Source of the DNA: Acidimicrobiia bacterium
GTDB lineage: Bacteria > Actinomycetota > Acidimicrobiia > Spongiisociales > SHLN01
Length of the DNA stretch: 5,464 nucleotides
Assembly (NCBI GenBank): GCA_030624805.1
Contig: JAUXJL010000161.1
Span: 1-5,464 of the forward strand
Direction: 5' to 3'
Made by a program: the position numbers and the translations under genes. This document shows, piece after piece, positions 1 through 4,817 of the stretch (its first letter is position 1; each line of letters starts with the position of its first letter). The notes below the pieces were generated by a model that saw only the letters and a program-made list of their open reading frames with translations, had not been told where the DNA came from and did no database searches.

Positions 1-151
1 ATCGGCAACCGCCGCCGAGGATACGGGGCGTTGGTCCTATGACGGCGCTTATCGGCCGGAAGTTCCATCTATTGAGTCACCGCCGACGACCGCTCTGCGT
101 GGTAGGAGGGAATCTGCCACAATCATGGGAGAGCCTGGCCGAGGAGCCTGC
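1..151. other. left-edge stretch without a recognisable gene
   Basis: No frame here gives a protein I recognise. The frame of the downstream aldolase-fold gene stays open to the window edge, but the residues it would add (SATAAEDTGRWSYDGAY and onward) do not look like part of that family. A second + frame, open from the edge with an ATG at 39, ends with TGA at 153-155, overlapping the ATG at 152 as ATGA. If it were the tail of an upstream gene, that would be classic translational coupling, but its Arg-rich ending matches nothing I know. On the minus strand a frame from ATG at 68 runs off the left edge. The strongest local signals are AGGAGG at 104-109 and GAGGAG at 141-146. Confidence 0.4.
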
Positions 152-1033
152 ATGATCTCTGATGAACGTTTCGCCGAGCTCATCGAGACACGTGCCCGGG
201 TTCCCGAAGCTTTCGCCGAGGTGGCCCGGAGTCGGAAGCGACGCGAGACACTCGACGACGGCAACGGCCTATTCCTGTTGAGCGCCGATGACCCGGCCCG
301 TGGGAGCCTTCAGGTCGGCTCCAACCCGGTAGCCCTCGGCGACCGGCGCCAACTGCTTGAACGCCTGGTCGGCGCACTCGACCATGACGCGGTCGACGGA
401 ATCGTTGCCACGCCCGACATCGTTGACGATCTGGTCATGCTGGGATCGCTCGACGACAAGGTGGTCCTGGGCTCCATGAACCGCAGCGGACTGGCAGGCT
501 CCACCTGGGAAGTCGATGATCGGTTCACGGCCTTTGACAGCGCCGCCATCGTCGCGTCCGGTCTTGACGGAGGAAAAATCACGCTGCGACTCGACTGGAC
601 CGATCCCTCGACGAATTCGGCGCTGGCTGAGAGCGCGGCCGCCCTATCCGATCTTGCTCGTAATGGTCTCGCCGCGCTGCTCGAACCATTACCTGTGTTC
701 CGGGAGGGTGGCCGGACCCGGGTGGCAAATGACCCTGAGGCGCTGATTCGTGCTGTCTCTGTGGCGAGTGGCCTCGGTGCGGTGTCCGCCTTTACGTGGC
801 TGAAGCTGCCGGTGGTGAGGAACATGGCACATGTGGTAGGTGCCACGACGATGCCGGTGCTGATAGTGGCCGGAGACCCCGGTGAGGAGCGAGGCGCGGC
901 GGTTGAACGCTGGCGTCAAGCCCTGGCGATCCCTCAGGTTCGGGGTGTCGTGGCGGGACGCACCCTGCTGTTCCCGGCCGACGGAGACACCCACGGAACC
1001 ATCGAGATAGTGGCGGAGGCGCTCGGCCGGTGA
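152..1033 (+). CDS. Cgl0159-family (beta/alpha)8 aldolase-fold protein
   Basis: A 293-residue soluble protein resembling the Cgl0159 family of class I aldolase-like TIM barrels. That family is often annotated near deoxyribose-phosphate or IolJ-type aldolases and, in Corynebacterium, is associated with myo-inositol catabolism genes. Visible landmarks are SADDPARGSL (44-53), LRLDWTDPST (145-154), the TWLKLPVV strand (215-222; K218 is a candidate active-site lysine), ATTMPVLIVAGDP (231-243) and VAGRTLLFPADGD (267-279) near the C-terminus, which resembles the phosphate-binding end of class I aldolases. Start choice: ATG 152 has GAGGAG 5 nt upstream and gives a family-like N-terminus (MISDERFAELIE). 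ATG 125 in the same frame would add 9 residues, and its AGGAGG lies 15 nt away. From memory the first motif is usually DHPARG, so the Asp in place of His may be a variation. The reaction is unknown; fructose-bisphosphate, deoxyribose-phosphate or 2-deoxy-5-keto-gluconate-phosphate cleavage are only analogies. Its stop is 1 nt from the opposing cupin stop. Confidence 0.8.
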   Translation: MISDERFAELIETRARVPEAFAEVARSRKRRETLDDGNGLFLLSADDPARGSLQVGSNPVALGDRRQLLERLVGALDHDAVDGIVATPDIVDDLVMLGSLDDKVVLGSMNRSGLAGSTWEVDDRFTAFDSAAIVASGLDGGKITLRLDWTDPSTNSALAESAAALSDLARNGLAALLEPLPVFREGGRTRVANDPEALIRAVSVASGLGAVSAFTWLKLPVVRNMAHVVGATTMPVLIVAGDPGEERGAAVERWRQALAIPQVRGVVAGRTLLFPADGDTHGTIEIVAEALGR

Positions 1034-1034
1034 C

Positions 1035-1454
1035 CTAGGGCTCGGAGGTGCCTTCCCGGCCGAAGTCGTCTTCCAACCGGACTACGTCGTCCAACTCGGG
1101 AGTCGATACTTCGATGAGACTGGTGTCGCTCACCGCTTCGAACCGATGACGTCTACCGACCGGGATCCTTCGGAAATCGCCGGCGCCGAGTTCGATTGCC
1201 TCGAGATCGCCCTCGTCATTTTCGAGGTGGAGCACCATGTCGCCATCGATAACATAGATCGATTCATCCTTCTCGTTGTGATATTGGAGAGAAAGTCGGT
1301 GGCCGCCCGCGATGAAGATCATCTTGCCTACGTAGCGGTCGGTCACCGCCCACCACAGCTCATGTCCCCAGGGCTTCTCGACCCGGGTTGTTCCATCCAT
1401 TTGTTCCATCGGTTGACACATCTTAAGGGTTGGCGCCGACAGGCACGATGACAT
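1035..1454 (-). CDS. small cupin protein, phosphomannose-isomerase-like
   Basis: A single-domain cupin (139 residues from the longest start) resembling the C-terminal cupin of type II mannose-6-phosphate isomerases. VEKPWGHELWW (25-35) begins the conserved part. GGHRLSLQYHNEKDE (50-64) is cupin motif 1, with Q57, H59 and E64 as likely metal ligands. GAGDFRRIPVGRRHRF (90-105) is motif 2 and supplies H103. The classical HxH of motif 1 is replaced by QxH, as in PMI-type cupins. No nucleotidyltransferase domain is present, so this is not a full ManC/PMI-GMP enzyme; sugar-phosphate isomerase or sugar-binding activity is only inferred. Start choice is uncertain. ATG 1454 has AGGA 6 nt upstream, but the first 15 residues look unconserved and it lies in the uridine kinase promoter. 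ATGs at 1421, 1409 and 1400 lack a Shine-Dalgarno sequence; a TAAGAT 10 nt before ATG 1409 could serve a near-leaderless start. The acidic tail (LDDVVRLEDDFGREG) is typical of these proteins. Confidence 0.82.
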   Translation of the reverse strand: MSSCLSAPTLKMCQPMEQMDGTTRVEKPWGHELWWAVTDRYVGKMIFIAGGHRLSLQYHNEKDESIYVIDGDMVLHLENDEGDLEAIELGAGDFRRIPVGRRHRFEAVSDTSLIEVSTPELDDVVRLEDDFGREGTSEP

Positions 1455-1464
1455 CCCGTATCCT
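1436..1464 (+). promoter_or_regulatory. candidate leaderless promoter of uridine kinase
   Basis: CCGACA (1436-1441, four of six matches to TTGACA) is followed by a 17-nt spacer, TATCCT (1459-1464, fits TANNNT) and 7 nt to ATG 1472. Transcription would therefore begin at or next to the A of the start codon, a common arrangement in actinomycetes. No Shine-Dalgarno sequence precedes ATG 1472, which agrees. A perfect TTGACA at 1413-1418 has no -10 at normal spacing. The site lies over the N-terminal end of the longest version of the divergent cupin gene. Confidence 0.42.
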
Positions 1465-1471
1465 GAAGACT

Positions 1472-2131
1472 ATGGATCAGACGCTTCACCAAGACTGGCC
1501 GGCCGCCGGGCCCGACGCCAGACTGGTCATCGGCCTGGCAGGTGGAACCGGGAGCGGTAAGACCACGGTGGCCGAAGCAATTGTCCATGCTCTCGACGGT
1601 GAGCGGGTTGCGTTCCTCGAGCACGACGCCTACTACCGGGACCTTCGTCCCCTTCCCTTCGAGGAGCGGGCCGCCCAAAACTTCGATCATCCCGACGCAT
1701 TCGACACCGATCTCATGATCGAGCATCTGCGGGCTCTTCGGTCGGGCGAGGCAGTCAAAAAGCCGATCTATGACTACTCCCAGCACCTTCGCACCGAACA
1801 AACCGTTCGGGTCGAGCCGGCCTCGGTCATTGTGGTTGAAGGCATCCTCGTGCTGGCCGAGCCAACCTTGCGCGACCTCATGGACCTGAAGATCTTCGTA
1901 GACACTGACGCCGATCTACGCTTCGTGCGACGCATCCAGCGTGACATCAAAGAGCGGGGCCGGTCACCTGAGTCGGTGATCGAGCAATATCTGGCGACGG
2001 TGCGCCCGATGCACCTCCAATTCGTCGAGCCCTCCAAGCGGAACGCCGACATGATCATCCCCGAGGGCTACAACCCGGGGGCAGTGGCGACGGTTATCTC
2101 GATGATTCGCGACTACCTCAGCCGTCACTGA
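1472..2131 (+). CDS. udk: uridine kinase (uridine/cytidine kinase)
   Basis: Phosphorylates uridine and cytidine to UMP and CMP in cytosolic pyrimidine salvage. The 219-residue protein matches the usual bacterial Udk length and motif order: P-loop GGTGSGKT (24-31), HDAYYRD (51-57, carrying the catalytic-type Asp and tyrosines), NFDHPDAFD (70-78), KPIYDYSQHLRT (87-98) for nucleoside binding, VVEGIL (111-116) as the Walker B-like strand, FVDTDADLRFVRRI (132-145), RDIKERGRS (147-155) as the lid, and RPMHLQFVEPSKRNADMIIP (168-187) near the C-terminus. All expected key residues are present, so an active enzyme is likely. ATG 1472 is preferred because a promoter-like pair ends 7 nt before it and because family N-termini start shortly before the P-loop. 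ATG 1448 and TTG 1430 are in frame, but they lack a Shine-Dalgarno sequence and would overlap the divergent cupin gene if that gene uses its 1454 start. The last 7 nt overlap the opposing DUF488 gene. Confidence 0.95.
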   Translation: MDQTLHQDWPAAGPDARLVIGLAGGTGSGKTTVAEAIVHALDGERVAFLEHDAYYRDLRPLPFEERAAQNFDHPDAFDTDLMIEHLRALRSGEAVKKPIYDYSQHLRTEQTVRVEPASVIVVEGILVLAEPTLRDLMDLKIFVDTDADLRFVRRIQRDIKERGRSPESVIEQYLATVRPMHLQFVEPSKRNADMIIPEGYNPGAVATVISMIRDYLSRH

Positions 2132-2487
2132 TCACCAGCCCGGCTGCTGAGGTATTCGGCCAGGGCCACGGCGTTGTTCCGTCGCCGCTCCTTCATGGAA
2201 TAGACGAGGGTGACGGGGCCGAGCCGTGCCTGGCGGGCGATGGGTTCCCACCCGGCGGGGTTGGCATCAAGTTCGGCGAAGTAGCGCGTCTTGAATTCGG
2301 CCCACTCGGACGCGTTGGCCCGGAACCATTTCATGAGTTTGCGGCTTGGAGCGGCCTCCCGCACCCACAGCACGATTCTCAAGGAGTCGTGGCGGACCCC
2401 GGGGGGCCAGCGGCCATCAATCAGGAACCGGGCTCCGTCACTGGACTCGTGAGGGTCCCACGCTCGTTTGGTACGAATGTCTGACAT
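2125..2487 (-). CDS. DUF488 family protein
   Basis: A 120-residue protein with the full length and organisation of the DUF488 family, whose biochemical role is unknown. The family pattern runs: basic N-terminal strand (IRTKRAWDP, 4-12), then the region normally reading DRLWPRG, then APSRKLMKWF (46-55), EWAEFKTRYFAEL (61-73), GPVTLVYSMKE (90-100) and NNAVALAEYL (104-113). Here the signature reads DGRWPPG (24-30), so the two arginines of DRLWPRG are lost or displaced, and the His often found before the C-terminal NHAVVL-like segment is absent (RRRNNAVAL). It is intact in length, so this is a diverged paralogue rather than a pseudogene. ATG 2487 is chosen because it begins the conserved block and has a promoter-like pair ending 6 nt upstream. 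GGAGG lies only 1 nt before the ATG, too close to act normally. The frame is open far upstream (to 3381), but that part is antisense to other genes. The 3' end overlaps udk by 7 nt. Confidence 0.85.
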   Translation of the reverse strand: MSDIRTKRAWDPHESSDGARFLIDGRWPPGVRHDSLRIVLWVREAAPSRKLMKWFRANASEWAEFKTRYFAELDANPAGWEPIARQARLGPVTLVYSMKERRRNNAVALAEYLSSRAGDQ

Positions 2488-2493
2488 GCCTCC

Positions 2494-2522
2494 ATCCAAC
2501 CTGGGAGGCCTGGCGCCGTCAA
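2494..2522 (-). promoter_or_regulatory. candidate leaderless promoter of the DUF488 gene
   Basis: Read on the minus strand, TTGACG (complement of 2517-2522, five of six matches to TTGACA) is followed by exactly 17 nt, then TTGGAT (complement of 2494-2499, a weak -10) and 6 nt to ATG 2487. Transcription would start at about the start codon. The layout mirrors the one seen before uridine kinase. The weak -10 limits confidence. Confidence 0.38.
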
Positions 2523-2533
2523 CTAGAGACCCG

Positions 2534-2548
2534 TCCCGTGAAACGGGA
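2534..2548. other. short perfect hairpin
   Basis: TCCCGT, loop GAA, ACGGGA: a 6-bp perfect stem with a 3-nt loop. It lies 46 nt upstream of the DUF488 start and just upstream of its -35 candidate, so it could be an operator or part of the tandem hairpin block. No T-tract follows on either strand, so it is not a canonical intrinsic terminator. Confidence 0.4.
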
Positions 2549-2566
2549 GGGGCTTGCGGTGGCGTG

Positions 2567-2626
2567 AAACCCTGTGGGTTTGTTGTGGGCAACCCTGTGG
2601 GTTGCTGTGGCAACCCGTTGGGCTGC
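2567..2626. repeat. three tandem GC-rich triloop hairpins
   Basis: Three consecutive inverted repeats share the core AACCC-NNN-GGG: AAACCC/TGT/GGGTTT at 2567-2581 (6-bp stem), GCAACCC/TGT/GGGTTGC at 2589-2605 (7-bp stem) and GCAACCC/GTT/GGGCTGC at 2610-2626 (7 positions, one A-C mismatch). Their centres are 23 and 21 nt apart, about two helical turns, and they are separated by GT-rich linkers (TGTTGTG, TGTG). The stems vary in sequence (AAA/TTT against GCAA/TTGC) while pairing is largely kept. The block lies 75-134 nt upstream of ATG 2701. It could be a repeated operator, a structured leader or small RNA, or a short palindromic genomic repeat; I cannot tell which. Confidence 0.65.
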
Positions 2627-2700
2627 TGGCTCGTTCTTGTGTGCTGTGGGCTCGGCTTCAGCCTGCTCTCGCGACCTAAGGGAATGTCGCCACCATCGGG

Positions 2701-3075
2701 ATGGTTTCCCGTGCCATGGATACCAACATCACTGCAGCTCTCGAATCCGATCGGACCATCGATATCACCACCACCGGACGCAAGACCGGTCAACCGAGGC
2801 GCCTCGAAATGTGGTTCCACAACCTCGATGGCAACATCTATATCACTGGAATGCCGGGCCGACGGGGGTGGTACGCCAACCTCCTCGCCCGGCCCGAATT
2901 CACATTTCATCTGAAAGAATCGGCTCAGGCTGATCTGGATGCAGTGAGCCGCCCGATTACCGACGCGGATGAAAGGCGCCGGGTGCTGGACGTTCTTTTG
3001 GAAAGGCTTGGTCGTGATGGGCAGATCGACCGGTGGTTGGCGGACAGCCCACTCATCGAAGTCAGTTTTCCCTAG
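2701..3075 (+). CDS. deazaflavin (F420)-dependent nitroreductase-family protein
   Basis: A 124-residue protein of the Ddn/DUF385-type split beta-barrel family. Members use reduced coenzyme F420 to reduce quinones, nitroaromatics or other acceptors in actinomycetes, at the cytosolic or membrane face. Seen here: IDITTTGRKTGQPRR (20-34), the conserved F420-phosphate-binding type segment; a strand pair MWFHNLDGNIYITG (37-50); then GRRGWYANLLARPEFTFHL (53-71), matching the family's NWYxNLLAxP block. The C-terminal half (SRPITDADERRRVLDVL onward) is helical. The substrate cannot be predicted. ATG 2701 is the first start after the in-frame TAA at 2677; ATG 2716 (MDTNITAALE) is equally likely, as homologues tend to begin near there, and neither has a Shine-Dalgarno sequence. 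It is the first gene of a probable operon: its TAG is immediately followed, in the same frame, by the TTG of the acyltransferase gene. Confidence 0.82.
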   Translation: MVSRAMDTNITAALESDRTIDITTTGRKTGQPRRLEMWFHNLDGNIYITGMPGRRGWYANLLARPEFTFHLKESAQADLDAVSRPITDADERRRVLDVLLERLGRDGQIDRWLADSPLIEVSFP

Positions 3076-3978
3076 TTGCGAGAGGCGGCGCCGCTTGTGG
3101 CCGCTTGGGCTCGAACAGAAACCTCGGTTCGAATACCCGGGGGACGTCTGGCGGCGCAAACCCGTCGGGAGGCGGCTCGGCTGCTGGTCGGGGCCGGGTG
3201 GTTTCTCGGACCCGAGGTGTTGCGAATCTGCCGTGCCGGCAGGACGGGGGAGCGGCCAACATTGCACCGCCTCGAGCGACGGTGGGCTGAAAAGGTTTCG
3301 AGTTTCCTGAGTATTGCGTGGGATATCGACGGAATTGGCAACGCCGTGGCCAACCGGCGGACGATTGTGCTCCCACTTCACGAAGGCTTCGCCGATCCGC
3401 TCGCCTTGTTGCAGCTCGGCCTCAATCTTCGTTTTGTGGCCAGAGATGAGCTGTTCGAATGGCCGACGCTCGGTCGTTATCTCCGTGACAGTGGTCAGGT
3501 GTTGATCGAGACGGATCTGGGACGGGCTGCGTCGCGCAACCTACTGGCAGCCAGCCAGGACGTTCTCGACGGGGGAGAAGCCCTGGTGATCTTTCCGCAA
3601 GGCTCCATCCTGGGCATCGAGGTTGCGTTCTGGCGGGGAGCGTTTCGCCTTGCCGAACGGCTTGACGCCTGGGTGCTTCCGGTTGCTGTGACCGGAAGCC
3701 ATCGGGTGTGGGAGTACCCGTATTCGCCTCTGGTGCGGTTCGGGGAACGGATGAGCATGCGGGTCCTCCCGGCCGTACCTCCCGATCGGGCCGTAGCCGA
3801 GGCGGAGGCGATTGAGAATCTGCTCAAGGAGACGGCGCTGGAGGGCTCGATGGCCCAGCCGCGACGGTACCGACCCGAAGTGGACGGTTTTTGGGACGAC
3901 TACCGGTATGAGATCGACCCCCGGTTTGCCGACCTGCTGGCCCAGGTTGCCTCGCATCGGGAGCAAATAGGTCGGTAG
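3076..3978 (+). CDS. PlsC-like lysophospholipid acyltransferase family protein
   Basis: A 300-residue protein of the glycerolipid acyltransferase (PlsC/LPLAT) superfamily, which transfers acyl chains to lysophosphatidate or related acceptors at the membrane. Motif I, HEGFAD (H102, D107), is the catalytic HX4D. Motif II is ARDELFEWPTLGRYL (122-135). Motif III is FPQGS (173-177), where the usual form is FPEGTRS: the Glu is Gln (CAA) and the Arg is missing. Motif IV is VLPVAVTGS (200-208). The catalytic pair is intact, but the acceptor-binding motif is altered, so the acceptor may not be lysophosphatidate; an actinomycete subfamily with this motif is possible. There is no signal peptide. Residues 35-52 are moderately hydrophobic and could associate with membrane. 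The start is uncertain: TTG 3076 abuts the preceding TAG without a Shine-Dalgarno sequence and would need reinitiation. GTG 3097 (293 residues) has GAGAGG 11 nt upstream. It is the second gene of the operon, 14 nt before the transporter. Confidence 0.85.
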   Translation: MREAAPLVAAWARTETSVRIPGGRLAAQTRREAARLLVGAGWFLGPEVLRICRAGRTGERPTLHRLERRWAEKVSSFLSIAWDIDGIGNAVANRRTIVLPLHEGFADPLALLQLGLNLRFVARDELFEWPTLGRYLRDSGQVLIETDLGRAASRNLLAASQDVLDGGEALVIFPQGSILGIEVAFWRGAFRLAERLDAWVLPVAVTGSHRVWEYPYSPLVRFGERMSMRVLPAVPPDRAVAEAEAIENLLKETALEGSMAQPRRYRPEVDGFWDDYRYEIDPRFADLLAQVASHREQIGR

Positions 3979-3992
3979 GGTCTCGGAACCCC

Positions 3993-4817
3993 ATGAGTCC
4001 ATTCCTCGCCTTGCTATCGGCGCTGTCCTACGGTGCCGCTGATTTCCTCGGCGGTATCGCCACGCGCAAGTCCGAGCGCGTGTTCTCCGTGGTTGTCATC
4101 TCGCAGATGGTCGGGCTCAGCCTCATCCTCGTTTCGCTTGCCGTGACCGGGGGAGACCTCGTGCAAGGAGACGTTGGATGGGCGGCCGCGGGCGGTGTGG
4201 CCGGTGCGACCGGCCTGCTGCTGCTTTATCGGGGCTTATCGATTGGCACCATGAGTGTCGTAGCGCCCCTCAGCGCCATACTGACCGCGGTGGTGCCGGT
4301 TGGCTGGGGCATCGTGACCGGCGAGCGCCCGTCACTGCTGGCTGCCGTCGGAATCCTGATTGCTCTTATCGCCATCGTTTTAGTGAGTGGTGGGGGCCGT
4401 CCCATCAATCGAGGGCCCGGGTTGCTAGAAGGTATCGGTGCCGGTATCGGTTTCGGCGTTTTCTTCATCCTCATTTCCAATACTGAGTCGGCAGAGCTGT
4501 GGACACTGACCTTTGCGCGGTTGTCGTCGATTTCTGTGATTGCGGCTGTAGCCCTCATTGTGGGGGCACCGCTTCGTCCCGGAAAAGGCGTTGGCCGGCT
4601 CATCATCGGTGCGGGCGTCTTGGACATGATCGCAAATCTTCTGTTCTTGCTCGCCGAGCGGCGAGGGCTGCTGACGCTGGTGTCGGTGATCTCGGCGCTG
4701 TATCCGGCCAGCACGGTTGTGCTGGCCCGCATCGTGCTTCACGAGCGGCTCACTCGCGTTCGTTTGATTGGCCTTGGATTGGCTGCAGTCGGTGTTGGGT
4801 TGATCAGCGCCGGCTAG
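3993..4817 (+). CDS. EamA/DMT-superfamily transporter
   Basis: A 274-residue inner-membrane protein with the typical length and two-repeat structure of drug/metabolite exporters. Ten hydrophobic segments are visible at roughly 4-22, 31-51, 61-80, 84-106, 113-132, 144-162, 170-192, 202-222, 226-247 and 256-273. In the first repeat, YRGLSIGTMSVVAPLSAIL (79-97) precedes a GERPS turn (110-114). In the second, ERRGLLTLVSVISALYPAS (222-240) precedes LHERLTRVRLIG (249-260). These are the conserved EamA positions, and their repetition supports the inverted-repeat fold. Family members export amino acids, nucleosides or drugs; the substrate cannot be read from the sequence. ATG 3993 begins directly at the first membrane segment, with a weak GGA 5 nt upstream. 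The 14-nt gap after the acyltransferase stop suggests co-transcription and coupling. The stop TAG sits within CTAG, which is also the opposing gene's stop. Confidence 0.93.
   Translation: MSPFLALLSALSYGAADFLGGIATRKSERVFSVVVISQMVGLSLILVSLAVTGGDLVQGDVGWAAAGGVAGATGLLLLYRGLSIGTMSVVAPLSAILTAVVPVGWGIVTGERPSLLAAVGILIALIAIVLVSGGGRPINRGPGLLEGIGAGIGFGVFFILISNTESAELWTLTFARLSSISVIAAVALIVGAPLRPGKGVGRLIIGAGVLDMIANLLFLLAERRGLLTLVSVISALYPASTVVLARIVLHERLTRVRLIGLGLAAVGVGLISAG
4814..4817. other. shared palindromic stop CTAG of convergent genes
   Basis: CTAG supplies TAG for the + strand transporter (4815-4817) and TAG for the - strand DinB-like gene (4816-4814). The coding regions overlap by 4 nt, leaving no intergenic space for an intrinsic terminator. 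Confidence 0.9.

Larger units (their letters stand above)
2488..2700. other. 213-bp intergenic region between divergent genes
   Basis: This gap separates the start of the DUF488 gene (leftward) from the start of the deazaflavin oxidoreductase gene (rightward), so it must carry control for both. It holds the DUF488 promoter candidate at its left end, a short hairpin (2534-2548) and a run of tandem hairpins (2567-2626). From about 2555 to 2655 the + strand is rich in G and T and poor in A, unlike the flanking genes. An in-frame TAA at 2677-2679 bounds the downstream gene. I found no convincing -10/-35 pair for the rightward gene, no T-tract terminator and no recognisable small protein. Confidence 0.6.

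Noticed and set aside
1..68. Partial minus-strand gene beginning MELPADKRRHRT and running off the left edge
   Set aside because: Only 22 residues are visible, they are Arg-rich and match nothing recognisable; the upstream GGTGA is weak. It cannot be supported or excluded.
39..155. Short + strand frame ending in an ATGA overlap with the start at 152
   Set aside because: The overlap is suggestive of coupling, but the 38-residue sequence has no recognisable features and no clear start signal; chance is as likely.
310..846. 178-residue minus-strand open frame
   Set aside because: Ser/Arg-rich shadow lying within the Cgl0159-type gene; no motif and no ribosome binding site that I trust.
1413..1418. 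Perfect TTGACA as a -35 box
   Set aside because: No -10-like hexamer is found 16-18 nt downstream (the sequence there is GCCGAC/CCGACA/CGACAG).
2136..2154. GC-rich inverted repeat CAGC-CCG-GCTG near the udk/DUF488 junction, considered as a terminator
   Set aside because: The stem is only 4 bp with no T-tract on either strand, and it lies within the DUF488 coding region.
2468..2933. Cys/Gly/Trp-rich + strand frames across the intergenic gap (such as 2468-2914 and 2574-2933)
   Set aside because: The odd composition comes from the GT-rich hairpin array; both frames run on into the oxidoreductase gene in the wrong frame.
2488..3381. Long minus-strand open frame upstream of and in frame with the DUF488 gene, adding nearly 300 residues
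   Set aside because: It is antisense to the oxidoreductase and acyltransferase genes, which have clear family motifs. The extra residues are low-complexity Pro/Gln/Arg-rich sequence with no family resemblance, and DUF488 proteins are about 120 residues long.
4226..4732. 168-residue minus-strand open frame
   Set aside because: Antisense to the transporter gene, whose membrane segments and repeats are clear; the composition is typical of an antisense shadow in high-GC DNA.
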